DNA of 64,000 bases from Antedon mediterranea (taxonomy: Eukaryota; Echinodermata; Crinoidea; Comatulida; Antedonidae): assembly GCF_964355755.1 (NCBI RefSeq), contig NC_092673.1:26975001-27039000 (forward strand). Reading direction: 5' to 3'. Both the position numbers and the translations under genes were made by a program. Below the pieces are notes generated by a model. The model made no database searches, was not told where the DNA came from, and was given only the letters and a program-made list of their open reading frames with translations. Of this stretch, positions 22,059 to 37,000 are shown piece by piece (the first letter of the stretch is position 1; every line of letters begins with the position of its first letter).

Positions 22059-25000
22059 GTAAGTTTGTACTGTGTATGTAATCAAACAGGCGGCGGAGCG
22101 ATGGTCTTTGCCTAGCTACTGTAGGCCCTAGCATGCATAAAAGTACGGCCTAGGCCTAGGGACATGGCGTAGTCTTTACTTAGCTCAATATGTTTATCCA
22201 GTTTGCAGTAGATTGGTTAAGGTTCTATTACTTATTAGAATTTGGCCGACTCAGTCGAACCAAAATCTTTTATTTAGACGAGTAAAGTTTTTAAAACTTT
22301 TTACTGACTTTTTAGTTAGTAGCCAAAATATTGAGTTTGAACCAAGAAGGTTTTAATATAAAAGAGTTTGATGGTGAGATGAGGTGCATAATTTAAACAA
22401 ATACTTTTTAATAGCTTAGTAAAGTAAATTGTACATGAATTCATTAAAAAAAAAAATGTAAAACTATACCGTATTAATTATGTTGGCGCGGCGCTACTGT
22501 AGATACTTTTGTATGTTGAACAAACTTTTTCACTCACAATTTGGGGAGAAATTGAGAAGACAATATATTTATTTATTCTGTCTTTATACTGAATGACACT
22601 TTCAATGCTAAAAGCATTTATTTACAAAGTACTTCAGAAACAGTAGAGAAACATTAACAATATAATAAAAATAATTAAAAGACAATTAACAAGGTAATTT
22701 ATTTACATTAGAACACACACATTTACAAAAAGGTAAACTATCTACAAAACATCCAGTATATAATAACATGAAAATGTGTTGAGCCATTTTTTGGTATGAA
22801 AGAACACATGAAAAAAACCATTCAGTAAAAATAAATCATTTTAGAAGGCTTGTTGATTAGTAAATGGGTGTAAAAAAAATCAACTATACTGTATTTGGTT
22901 ATTAGTTGGGTCTATCAGTGGGACTTCTTTTATTTTGTGATGTGGCAACTTTGGATCGCATTACAATAGTATGAAGGAATGACTAACAGATTCGATAGTT
23001 AACCCTGAGGTCAAGATACAGGTTTCCAACTGAGCTTAAAGTGATTTGGATGGATTTGACACCAAATCATGGCAGAAACTTTTTAGACACCTATGTTTTC
23101 TGTGTAAAAACTAAATTAAATTGTTTTATATCCAATAGATGGCCACATCTATAGTAAATTCGGCTGTTGGAAAGTCGGTATCGAATTGGTGAGCTACAGT
23201 ACTGTAAATGGTGTCTATGGTTTAAAATGACACAGAGTTAACAATTTGTGGTTAGTAGAATATAATATAGATGTCTGGACTTTTAAACTAAGCATGTACA
23301 ATAAAAGGACACCTTCTTCCTAGTGTGATGACACAGCTCTGCTATCATATCACATGTAAATAAATTAAATACTTGTGGAGAGCTAAGTTAAGCAATTAGT
23401 TAAATTAAATGCGTGTCTTTTGTCTAAAAAAGTAAATAACAATTTACATTTTGGTTTACAAGACTTTAAGAGAACTTGGTTAACACACGGAATGACCCAA
23501 TTATGTGGTTCTGATTTTAGCCAGGTCTCTGCTTAGATTTGAAGGAAGTGATTGAGTTCCTTGTAATACTCCCACCTTGATGCTTGTTCTATTTCCCATG
23601 ATCCCAGCAGAAATTGACCTTGTAGAGCAAGAGGCAATTGAATAAGAGATTTGGAAAGTGCAGTTTGAGTTTTAATGTACTCTAATCAGTAAAAACATTT
23701 GTGACTGCATTGATGTGAAAAATAAACAAGTCTCTCTCATAGCGTAGGTATTTACCAGGTACTCCGCTATTCACCAGAGTTAGTTGATAATTTTCTTCGC
23801 CCATGAAACCATGGAGGAAAAAAATTTAAACAATAATGGAATAATCAAGAAATAACAGCCAAATAACAATACATCTGGGGGAAAATGAAGAAGGCAGGAT
23901 CCCAGAAAGATACAGGATCTTGAGTCTGCCTGGGAAACAAAACAACAGGACAAAGACAAGTCATGAATAGGGCCATGGGCTAAATGGATTAAACAATTTC
24001 TAAATAACAAATAACAAAAAAATAATAATACATTAACATACAATGATAAAATTATATTATAATAAAGATTATTCTGCCCACGCACTTATGTGAATATAGT
24101 CTGCATCTTCAAAACATTTAATCACTCAAATAGTTTTAAAAAGTCAGGATTTCTTGCCATTTTAAAATTTCCAATTTAATTGGAAAACTTAATAACATTT
24201 CTGATAATTACTGATTTACAAAACAGACCCTTTTATGTCACAAATACTGTTCATTATGAGAGTACAGTAACATGTTTTTTGGCATAGGTGACTTTTTCAC
24301 ACAGTACTATTAACTGAAGTGAAAGTTGCCAATAAATAAAGTCGCACATACTCCTGAGATTTTTGTTTTTCTTCTGACAACATAATTGTTTCGCACATTT
24401 TGGAATGAATTTCTCCTTGTCACAAATTAATTATTGTTGTTGTTGCTATATAAAGATATGTTCCCCTTTTTTTTACATTTTTGTAGTTAAATATGCCTTA
24501 TCCACTTTGACCAAAAACTGGATTGAAAATAACAAATATTTTCCTGAAAAAAATTTAATTCAAAGCAAAAAATACCTAAAAATTGTCTGTCAGACAGTGG
24601 TTTTTGGTTAAAATTAACCGTTTCTTTTGTCTGTTTACAAGTTAAATAATTGTTTTTGTGGATTTTTTTATGCAGACTGAATTGAATTGAATAACTGCAC
24701 AATTGCCTCTTTAAAGTCAGATTTTTTTTAATCTTCATTTTTCATGTTTTTTGGGGAAAATACAATTTAACAGGTGAATGAATGTTTTTTTGGTTACAAC
24801 ATTTGTTAAATTGTTTGACCTTGGAGGACAGGTAAAAGATTTTGACCTTTTCCTGACCATAAAACAGTTGTTCAGGATACAAAATTGAAGCAGAGAAAAT
24901 AGATAACAAACAACTCAACAAGTAACAATTGTTGCATTATAATCAGGGCCGTAGCCAGCAAGAGGCAGACGAGGCACAGACGTTGCCTCGTCTAAAATTT

Positions 25001-28000
25001 TCATTTTTCACCACCCACCCCAATTCCCCAGCTGAGATTGTCATATTTTATATTAATAATAATTATATTTAAAGCATCTTTGTCTGTTTTTAATCTCTCG
25101 GCCTTGATAATATATAGCTTACAGTATTCAGAAGAAATTGTCATATTGATACTGCTTATAAAAATACTACAAATAATTTGTCATTGGCCCTGTTTCTGCT
25201 GCCAACTAAATACCGTATATTATACGGTATTTTTTGAATACCGTATTTATACGGTATATTTTTGGCAGCAGAAACTGCGCTCATAAAAAATTTACCGTAT
25301 TTTGTATATCGTATTTTCCCCACAAAATTTGTGGATAAAATACGGTATTTACAAATTTATACCGTATTTTTTGTACCCGTTTCTGCTGCCAATAAAAAAT
25401 ACCGTATTTTTTTTTTACATGGCAAAAGGTCAACATTCGTGTTTTTATTTTCTGTCGCTGTCAGCTCTTTTACACACGTGTATATATATATTCGGCGAAA
25501 ATGTGGAGCGAAGACGTCACAGTTTTACTAAATAAATTTGTGTGGGGAAGCTAAAATGTCTGGCCAACTAAAAGGTAATAAAAAGGGACAACCACGTTTA
25601 TAAAGACATTTCTAAAAAAATAAAGCAGGAGTATGGAATAGACTTGTCTCCAAAGCAAGTAAACTCAAAGCTGAAGAGCCTGCGAAAGCAGTACAATATT
25701 GCAAAATACAATAACTCGGGGAGGGAACGAATTAATTGTCCCCATTACGATGTTTTCTGTGCTCTCACAACATCTCTATCACTAGGGCTAGGCTGTTGAA
25801 AGTGAGACGTAAAACTTCTTTTATTGCAACTTTTAATTATCGATCAAATAAATGAATGACAATTTGGGTAAAGAAGATAAAATTTAACACGACCACCCAA
25901 GAAGTATTGTTAGCAGAAACGGGGTACTAAAAAATACGGTATAAAAAATACCGTATTTTATACCGTATTTTTATACCGTATTTTGAGCAGTTGCAGCAGA
26001 AACAGGCCCATTGAATTCCAGAATGTATGCTAGATGACAGCTGATAAATCTACTACTAATAAAAAACTCTATTTGATCTTTGACCTCCTACCAGTTAAAC
26101 AAATATCTAATCTCTCATTGGTCAATTGTAAAAACTCTTGGCTTTACTTAATTAAATGTACAGTATGTAATTTCTAATAGTTTAATTGAATGTCTTTTTA
26201 CATTATTTTGAGAGGCATACGTCTACATTATGAAATTGTCCATGTCATTTTAACATGTGGTATATTGTATAATATCCATGGCTCAGTACTTATAGGATTT
26301 AATGGTAAAGAAACTATTGAACAATTTTATATATAAAATTTGAGTTGAAACAAATTTCTATATGAGGTATGCCCAAATAAGGACAGAACCCACAGGATAT
26401 ATATTGTACATCTGGACTTACTGTAGTGCTGTAATTGACTGTTAACAAATAGTCTAATAAAACTGTGAGAATAATATTGTGAGAAGAATAAAACTCAAAC
26501 AAAATCATAACAATATTAAAATAATTTTGTAGCAGCTGGTTTGATATGGGAATGAAAGGAAAATCCAAAAGCCTTCTTGACCTTTCCTGCTGGAGGTCAC
26601 TCATGTTTTATATATCCCAAAGGATACTGTTCTTTGTATGTAAAGTACAAATTACAAACAAAATGTAATCTTTATGAGTTATTGTTAGTTGGGTAATATT
26701 TCGTATTGTATGAATGGTGCTGGATGTATTTAATGACATGTCAAATGTCAGGAGTCACATGTCAGAATGTCAGGTGAAGAAAAAATGAAAAAAGCTTGTC
26801 AGCAGAAATAGGTGGGTTAATGGGATACCCCCCCCCCCCCCCTCCTCCCCTTCCTCCTCTTCCTCACTTAATTTTACAAGGTACCTTTTTGTTGAAACTT
26901 GAAGGTTAAGAAATAGTAAAGTGACCATTTTTTTGTTTGTCAGATTTGGAGTTGCAACCAGACAGGTGTACATGTATAGTTACTAAAGACTTTAAAGTTA
27001 CTTACATTTAAGTAATTTTTAAGCAATTAAAAAAGTCTATAAACTAAATACTTGATGTGAATGTTATTAGTCAACGTTTATGTTGTCTATACAATAAGAA
27101 GTTATAAACTTTCACTTGATATAAGTTTATTTGTCAACTTTTATGTTGTCTCACAATTAGAAGAATTTATAAAGTTTGACTTGATTTAAAGTTTTATTTG
27201 TCAACTTTTATGTTGTCTCCCAATTTAATTAATAGAAGTTATAAACTTTTACTTGATTTAAGTTTTGTCAACTTTTATGTTGTCATATGTTGTAAACTTA
27301 CAAAACAAAGTGACATTTACACAGAACTTTCAATTTCATGATTTTTAACACCTTTCATCATTCACAAATTGTAATTTAATTTTTGTTATTAAACTTTATT
27401 TAAAACTCCTACAGGAACATATTATATCACCGTTACAGTTCATTAAATATCATAAATTGTTTTTGTATTTCAAAATAGGACCCTTGAGATTTACACACTT
27501 ACCTATCAGACAAGCAATCAGACACTGGATATATGAACTTGGAATATCACCAACAATTTTTTTTGTTTTTAAAAATATTAATAAAGCATATTTTCTTGTG
27601 GAAAGTTATTTAAAAGGAAAATTTCTGAAGTGATCTCCACAAGGAATGGTTAATGGCTTCAGTTTTTTAATTTTCTTTCTTAGCATTTTCATTTTTCAAC
27701 AATTTTTCAATTATAAGAATATCAAATATAAAATTAATGTTTTGCCTCCAATCTCTTGAGAATATGAAAAAACTAAGTTCGATCTTTCTTATCATAAAAA
27801 ATAATTAAATTCTGCTTATCAATATTTAAAACATTTAAAATTTAAAGCTCTGTTTACACTATCAAACTTTTATGTGAGAACATGTGATGTGAAATGACAT
27901 GATTATGTCATATCACTACCATATTTGGCCACAAAACACTATATTTTTGTCAAACTAGTATAGTTAGATAGTGTAGCTTTAAAATAAATGTCTGTTTCGC

Positions 28001-31000
28001 ACATAGCTTACCTGGATAAACCGAAAGAAACATTAAACACCCCTATCAGACAATGAAACAAAAAATGTTAAATTCCAACTTCTTGAAGTTAAAATTGTGT
28101 TTTGTTAACCTTTCTACTCAATCACGTTTTGTTGTGAAACGCATGTTGTTATGAAACCAGTACACGGTTAGTGTCACTTTGCAGCATCACCAACAAATTA
28201 ACAAATAGTACAGTCACACTCACAAGGACATAAACAAAAACAAACAATAGATCATCATTTAAATTCACATGCAATGAATATATTTACCGGTGTCATAGAC
28301 ATTCAGAAAAAAAAAACCTTTCTATTTCTTCCATTCAAAATATGTTACACTTCCGTTGGCGATGTTAAAAAGGAACCAGACTCTATTTTTATTTATCACG
28401 TTAAACAGGACAACGATTTTGCATTTGATAGTGGCTAAGATATTTGGCACGTAATGTTGTTTTAAAGGAACAATACAAACAAATATTTCACATTTGATTG
28501 TACTATCTTTGTTCGATTGATTCAATATTAGAAAGTGAAAATAATTCATATCCTTCCTACAACCGGCACTCATCATTATTTGAATGGGATCATTAGAAAT
28601 GTGTCTAGAATTACGGAACTAAAAATGAAAGGAGTACATTTTTGCGGTTTAAAAAAAGGTCATTCATAATAATAATGTTTCCAAATAAGGACATCGAAAG
28701 TTTTTACTTTGGTCTTTTGTCAAATTAATTTGGATTATGTAATGTATTATTTTTTATTTAATACATTTATTCCTTTTGTCATGTCATGCATGTATTTCTA
28801 TAATAAAGATGTTATCAATATTTTGACATAGTGTACATCTTAATATTAAAGTCAGATTTGTGTTCATCAATAACGTAGACCTGAGGAACTTTAAGAGGCC
28901 CTCCAACGCTGGAGGCCTTGGGCACTTTTAGCCTTTTTTGACATATTTTAATGCCTTTTTTCCTCTGGCCACTGCTCAGAGTGGCACTCATAAGCTCCGG
29001 GGTCCCTGGGTTTAACCAGTAAGCGCTCATAGCTGTTACGCCACTAGTGTTCATTGGCTTTTTTCCTCTGACCACTGCTCAGTGGCACTCATAAGCTCCG
29101 GGGTCCCTGGGTTTAGCAAGTGAGCGCTCATAGCTCTTACGCCACTAGTGTTCATTGGCTTTTTTCCTCTGGGCACTGCTCAAGGGCCCTCATAAGCTCC
29201 GGGGTCCCTGGGTTTAGCCAGTGAGCGCTCATAGCTGTTACGCCGCTAGTGTTCATTGGCTTTTTTCCTCTGGCCACTGCTCAAGGGCCCTCATAAGCTC
29301 CGTGGTCCCTGGGTTTAGCCAGTGAGCGCTCATAGCTGTTACGCCACTAGTGTTCATTGGCTTTTTTCCTCCAGACACTGCTCAAGGGACTCATAAGCTC
29401 CAGGGCCCTTGGGTTTAGCCAGTAAGCGCTCATAGCTGTTACGCCACTAGTGTTCATTTGTTCGTTGTTGTTTCTTCTTAGGATAAGAAGTGATCACAAT
29501 GAAGATAATTCAACTGAGATGTTAAAAGAATGGGTCTCAAGAGCTCAGCATCTATACCATGTAGTAGATTATAAATACGATGACAGTGTTAGTAAGTATC
29601 AAGATGAGGCGGGACCATTTGATTGGCCGGAGGAAAGGTTCACACATATTATAAACCTCAGGCAGGCCGCACTTGAGGAGGCTAGGAGACAGTGGGCCCA
29701 ATATATGTTTGTAAGTATGGATAATGAATGTTTATAAGTTAAATAGGCAAGTCAGGCTTTCAACAAATGAAATGATTCTCCCAATTCAACTTATATGCAT
29801 TATTAAAGGACGTTGATCCTTTCATTAAAAACTCATCTATTTAAGTTATCTTTCGACTAATTTCTCTCTGTATATTTTTGTTTTGATGTAAAGCGCATTG
29901 GGGCTTTTAGCATAATGCGCTCTATCAAGCCTGATTTATTATTATTATTATTTGGTTTCATTTTTTCAAACTTTATTTGTAGCAGAAGAACTGAATCTTC
30001 CTATACCCATTCCCACTATAGTATTTATACACCTTACTTAATAGCTTACTTAATTACTCAATCAGTCATGTGACATAAGTAAGTACTGATAATGACATGA
30101 AAACGTGAGAAATAAACTATGTCAATTGCCAATAGAAGGTTATTACACTTTTGTTGTCAATATATAATAAAATATAAAATATTTTTAAAGGTTGCGTTTG
30201 GTTTGATAAAAACCTCAATTGTATTATTATAGGATCCGTGAACTTTCTATACCCAATCCTACTAATTTTACTCAATCAGTCACATTATGGTACTGTACTG
30301 GTAATATATCGTGACTAATAACTATATACTATACATTGCCAATGAAAGGTTCATTACACTTTTCTTGTCATTCTAGAATTCACCACAAACACCACTGATT
30401 ACCTCATCCAATTCCACTCTCCTTTCCTATTGTACACTCAGTACCAAAATTCACATGGTTATACTGGTTAGCATAATACACTATTATAACACTTAAATAA
30501 ATTCCTGTCAGTTGACTAGACAATTATGGGTTACATGGCATGCAATAGTATGCACTATTGAACAGTCGTTTAATAGTACTTTTTTTCGGGTTCGAAAAAA
30601 CAAATCTTATGGCGTTTTCTTATATTTTTTTTATACTATTGCTTTAGAAATACAACAGCGCCACCTATTAAGTACTTCCGCCGCGGATATTCAGTGTGAT
30701 GACTGATATCGACGGAAGAACATTTTTGGAGAGATATGTGTACTAATTTAAACCAAAAAAAGCATGTATATTAGCTTTAAATCGTTTTTTGTGATTTTGA
30801 TTATTTAATGGGAACATCTCTACAAGATGTGGAATTGTTGGGAAAAACAGAATTAGCCTAGATGAGTTCCAGTTGCCTGTTGAAGTTTCATAATGGTATC
30901 GCTGCCTTTCTTGCCCTACACAGCCAATATTCCTCCACTTTCAGTGGCAGATCCAGGATTTTGAAAGTAGGGCCTTGAAATTAAAAAATGAACTTTTCTT

Positions 31001-34000
31001 ATAAATGAGTCTTAATCTTTTGCATTCAACTCAAATGATGTTTAATCTCAATTTTAGGACTTGCACACACCTCCGCCTAATACTGCACATACTTTAATAA
31101 AAGGAGTGCTGTATTCAATGCCTACTCAAAATTTCCGTAACTTGCACACCCTCTACCACTGCCCTTTCCTACATATTGCAATTAACTGTATTCAACCTAA
31201 TCAAATGTCTATCAGGACTCTCGTACACCAATTGCCGCTTTCCATATCATGTGTAGCATTGGTAACGGTAATGAAGTAGTGTATTTCAACTTTAATGTTT
31301 CAATTCCAGTAGTCGCACACATCCAAACTCTTATTTCAAACATGTTATATTATCAGTTACCAAATCCAACCACACACAGATAATCAAATTTCCTGTGCAT
31401 TTATTGAAGGTGATTTCTGTAGGTTGATATTTTGTGACCTAACTTTAGATATATATAACCTTGAAACTATACTTCCTTTACTAAATAATATAGAAATTAT
31501 GGAAGATTAGTACAGTGTATAATGTATAGTATCAGCAGTTGGTAAAGTATGTTTATTGCCAATACAGCAGACCGCCAAAGACTCCCGATAATTGCTGGAG
31601 ATTTTGATATTTTATGATACGATACCTGATAAAGGTGCAATCTTTCACAATTTGTTTTGGATACTACATAAAAGCATCCCTATATTACATAGATTTACCA
31701 TTTGCATACCTAGTGCATTGACACACTTTGGTAACAAATGGCAAACAATCAAATGCATTTTCAACTTTTTAACAAACTCACATTTTTCGTATTCAATTGA
31801 GACTTTTAGTTACCGTTGAGTACACTTTTTCCGTTGAATACTTATTTAACAGAGTATTTTGAGCGTTGAGATTGTTCTTACCGTTGTCAATGTTTTCTAA
31901 TCAAATGAATACGACAGTTATATGCATGGCACATAGCATGCAATGCTTGGGAAGTGCCTGCCATGTTTAATATAGATGTTTTTGAGATTTTTTGTAATAG
32001 CATAATCTATGTTTTGGATGTATTTAAAAACAATTATAGCACCCTCTATGGTTTGGCCACACTTTATTAAGTAAAATTTTCGGGAACTCTGATATATTCT
32101 TTATTTTACTAAAGAAAGATTGAGTATGTCGGAAGGGAGTCATCACTATTGTCAGCAAACTTTTTTTTTCATTACACGTAACTAGACAATGCCTCATATG
32201 TTTTTAGTGTAGACAGAATACATTGCTTGAAAGGTAGCAATTATAAATCCGTAGACCACACAAAATAGTTATTTTTTTATGATGAGAATTTAAGTTGAGT
32301 TTTGCAAAGAACTTTTTTTCAAGGAAATACTGTAGTGATGAATTTCAGATGTATATAATCCTATCTCTGAAATAGAATGTTAATTCTCTTTACATAATCC
32401 TATATCTATAAGCTCTGCTACTTAACTGTATTTAGTTATATTAGTAATAATTCCCTGGAAAATTGACCCAAAAAAAAGTCATTGTTTGCTTCATACATTA
32501 GGATCTAATTTTAATCCCTTTAATAGTGGTTGTTCTACTTCAATAGAAAACCACATAATATGTGGTTTTCTATTGCAGTTCAGAACCCAATATAGTGTCT
32601 GTTAAACTCCCCTTCCCTACATTTTTTAGATCTAATTTAAGATCACAAACTATATTTAATGTAAAAAAATAATACTATATGACCCTATTGCGATAACTTT
32701 CTTCGTCATTAAACGGTTAAAAATGTGAAAAATAAGTCGATTCTAATAATTATAGAGACCCGCTATAAATCTCAAAATGCATTGCAAGCGGATTGATATT
32801 TTTGTTTTTCTTCTGTAATTCACTCACTTTTCGATCGATTGTGAGGCCAAAACAAATGGAAGACTCCTAACTTTTCAGCGAAAATATCGGGTTTTCCCCA
32901 ATTTGTATCAGCGGAGTTTGGCAAAAATATAAAGACAATTAATGCAGCAACTATACAACATCAGGCTAGGTACAGTATATAGCCAGCGTACGATGTTCGT
33001 ACGTTACTGATGTTTACCAGCTAGGCCTACAAAACTAAGCCTAGCTAGGCTAGGCCTAAAGACCGTCCACGATAGGTCATTCGCCGCAAGCTACTTAGGT
33101 AGTGCATTGTTTCTCACTTTTTATCATAATTTACCATAAAACGTACATTTATAACAAGGAATGACCTGGTTAACTGTTTTAAAAGTAATATATATGTATT
33201 ATTTTTACAAAACGTCACAAATTGTAGGGAAGGGGTCTTTAAATAGAGGTTGGCTGTAATGTTAAAATATATAGTTTCCCTGTCAATTTCACAGTGTCCC
33301 AGGATTCTGCCTATACAGTATAAAGTTTGATCTTAATAAGATTGTTAATAAATTGTGGAATGATATTAACTACAGTAGAACTTTTGGGCACCTCTATTCA
33401 GGGGACACCTATATTACAAAGACACTCGGTTGAGTCCCAAAGGTGTCCCCTTAATAGAGGCGTTCTACTGTACAATTAACAATGCTTTATTCAAGAATTC
33501 TACAAATATCTAGGTTTCCCTTATCCCACATGCATGCTTTTCTGCTGTTGAAGTTCTCTGTGGTATTTTCCCTATTTTCAAGTTGTTTCTTCCTCTAGTT
33601 ATAATAGCCTTCTTCCCATCCCTAATTGGGTAATTGTTCTCTGAATATTCAAATAGTCCCTAAAATACTGCTTAAAGGGAAAACTATCATTCTGACTACT
33701 CTTCTTAGAGAAACGAAAATGAAACTAGAATCGTGTATCATACAAGAGGCTTAATACTGACAGATAAACTAAAAAATCTATCTGCCTATCAAACAGCGAA
33801 AATCAGAAAAGTTGGTTTTTCAATTTTGTATGTTCTTATTTTTTAATTTCAGGCAATAGATGCAGACAATTTCTTAGAAAATAAAGAAACGTTGAAGATT
33901 CTCGTTAGCGCTAAAAAGCCTATGATTGCGCCAATGCTGGAATCAACGACTATGTACTCAAACTTCTGGGCAGGAACTACAGAACATGTAAGTATTGTTT

Positions 34001-37000
34001 CTGCAATGACATATGCTACAACATCCTGGTATTTAAAGAAAATCGGTTGAATATGCCGTACCCTAATCTTAGCCAATCTTGGAGGTATACAGTATACATA
34101 ACTTAGTAACGTACAAAATGCAGATTAGAAACTTTTGCATATGCAGCACAAGCCTCATCAAGGAGCACCTTCGGTACGGAAAGTGCCCCTGAATAGGGGT
34201 TGACTGTAGTGTTAAAATATATTATTATTGCCCTTTCGTTCGTATCACAGGAAAGTGTCCCTTTGATAGAGGTGTCAACTGAATAGGGGTGTCCCAAAAG
34301 AGGGTGTTCTCAAAATGAGTAAGACAACTTCTCTTGATGGTCATGTTCGGGCTCCACGTGGCTTAGTGGAAAAAGCAAGGCAATTAAACCAAGGTTTAGC
34401 TACAGTAGGCTTGTGGTTACAATACATGCTTGGTTTATTTGGATTGCCTCATTAGAACAAAACTATTGTATGTAAACTTACATTTTTTGCAAAAATCTGG
34501 TGGTAGTATTTCGATTTTGATGCTAAAACTTCTGGTCATAAAATCAAGAACTTTGCGAAGTGTGTAAAAATACACTAAAAAAGGTACGAATTGGCCGTTG
34601 AAACAACTGTACAATCACATGAGTATCATGAGTATAAGATTGATGAAAATGAATGAATAATAATAATAATGTTTACGAGACGAGATCACAATTGTTGCGT
34701 TTTATTTGTTGGACAATTTGAACTCTATGGCATTTAGTTACTGTACTATTATTTCTATGCCAAGAGGAAATAAAGTTTTGCAACATCAAGAGTTTTGTAT
34801 TATGTGTCTTTATTCTATTCATCCCTGATCTATTATGATGTCATTTTGACAAAGGATGCTAAATCATTATTTTGTATTTAATCTGTTTACAGACGCTTTC
34901 TTAAATTAAATTTATTTCACTTTTCTACCTTTTCCCCAGCTCTGTCTACATTATCAATATAGTTTGATAAAAAATATGATGTGCCCATATATGGTAGTGA
35001 TATGACATCATCATGTCCACATTTTTTGTCACACAAAGTTTGGTACATAGTGAGCAGAAGAATCATGTCAAAGTTATTTTATTTTACTGCAGTACCTGTA
35101 CTTTGTTTCTTTAACATGTTACGGCAAATTTAGCAAGATTGTTTAAATCATTGTTCAGAGACTGATTGAAATGAAACAAACCAAAGTCACACATTATTGC
35201 AGTTTAAAACAAAATTAGTTACTGCAGTAACTGCAGTAGAGTAATTTATAAATGTTCACATGATCCCTAACCATCATGAATGATTTGAGGAATTAAGCTG
35301 GAATACATGGAAGAACCAGAGTGGAAAAATATTTATTTACTTTCCATTTGTTCACACTATTATAAAGCTAGGTAAACTTCCTGCCTGTCACCAACTATAC
35401 ACACTTGTCTGTCTGTACATTTAATTTGTCTTAATTTCTAGACAGATTGTTTGACCTGAAAGGTCAATTCATACACTTACCGTACAATGCTTGGTTTCCT
35501 TCCGATAATTAGCACCACTTTAGGCTGTGTTCACATAAACAATTCAATTGTCTTACTTAAGTATTTTATTACAGAAAATAGCATTCCTATATAGACATCC
35601 CATGTAAACTGAATTGATATGTGTCTCTAAATGTGTAAAAATAAACAGGTTGAAAAAATAAACTTCTAAAAAATGTAATAATTAATTTTAGTGGAGATCT
35701 AAGGTGGCTGATTTCCACCAAAGAAAAAAATCATTTTATAATAATATGGCGCCCTAAATATACAATCTGTTCACACGTACATGCGCATGCGTAGTACATT
35801 AACAAACCTCTCAGCGCATTCACAGATTTTAGAAAGTCACGTGGTACATTACTGGCCATCTTTGTGTCCAACTATGCCTATGTAGAGTATGGAGTCGAGT
35901 TTTTTGCTTAAAAAATGTATAACATTCACAAGGTTTTAAATATCAAAACAATCAATTTGTTTAAAGGTTTTTGTTAAAGACCCCTTCCCTGCAATTTTGG
36001 ACGTTTTTTGGAAAATAATATATATATATCACTTTAAAAACATTAAACCATGTCATTCCTTGTCTTAAATGTACGTTTTATGGTAAATTATGATAAAAAG
36101 TGAGAAACAATGCACTACCTAAGTAGCTCGCGGCGATCGACCTCTCGTGGACGGTCTTAGGCATAGCCTAGCTAGGCTTAGTTTTGTAGGCCTAGCTGGT
36201 AAACATCGGTAACGTACAAACATCGTACGCTAGCTATATACCTAGCCTGACGTTGTATAGTTGCTGCATTAATTGTCTTTCTATTTTTGCCAGACTCCGT
36301 TGATACAAATTGGGGAAAACCCGGTATTTTCGCTGAAAAGTTAGGAGTCTTCCATTTGTTTTGGCCTCACGATCGATCGAAAAGTGGGCGAATTACAGGT
36401 GAAAAACAAAAATATCAATCCTCGCGCAGTGCATTTTGGGATTTATAGCGGGCCGCTATAATTATTAGAATCGACTTATTTTTCACATTTTAACCGTTTA
36501 AAGACAAAAAAGTTATCGCAATATGACCATATAGTATTATTTTTACATTAAATATAGTTTGTGATCTTAAATTAGATCTAAAAAACGTAGGGAAGGGGGC
36601 TTTAAGATAACCCAATCATAAAGTTACTGCGAAGATGATTTTAAACAACAAAATGTAAAAACAATGCATTACTGTACAGAATCGCTGTACAAAATAAACG
36701 CGTAGAGCGTGTATGGAGCGCACAGCCAGAGCCGTTAAATTAAATGGATTAAAGCTATTTTTTGTTTAAAATCATCAAAATAATGTTATTATTGATTTAA
36801 CAAATTGATTGAACCCATTATTCAAAGTCGCAACTCTTATGGCTCTGGGTTTGTTGATGTACGCATGCGCATGTACGTGTGAACGGATTGTATAATTAGG
36901 GCGTTATAACGCCGTAATTAGGGCGTTATAACGCCGTATTATTATAAAAGAATTTTTTTCTTTGGCGGAAATCAGCCACCGTAGAGATCTGTACATAGAT

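Larger units (their letters stand above)
22059..29481 (+). other. COLGALT intron 1
   Basis: 7.4 kb. Contains the Harbinger-like element, a long polypyrimidine tract with a C homopolymer at about 26828-26872, a MITE at 27842 and the 101-bp array before exon 2. Otherwise AT-rich with no coding sequence. Confidence 0.7.
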
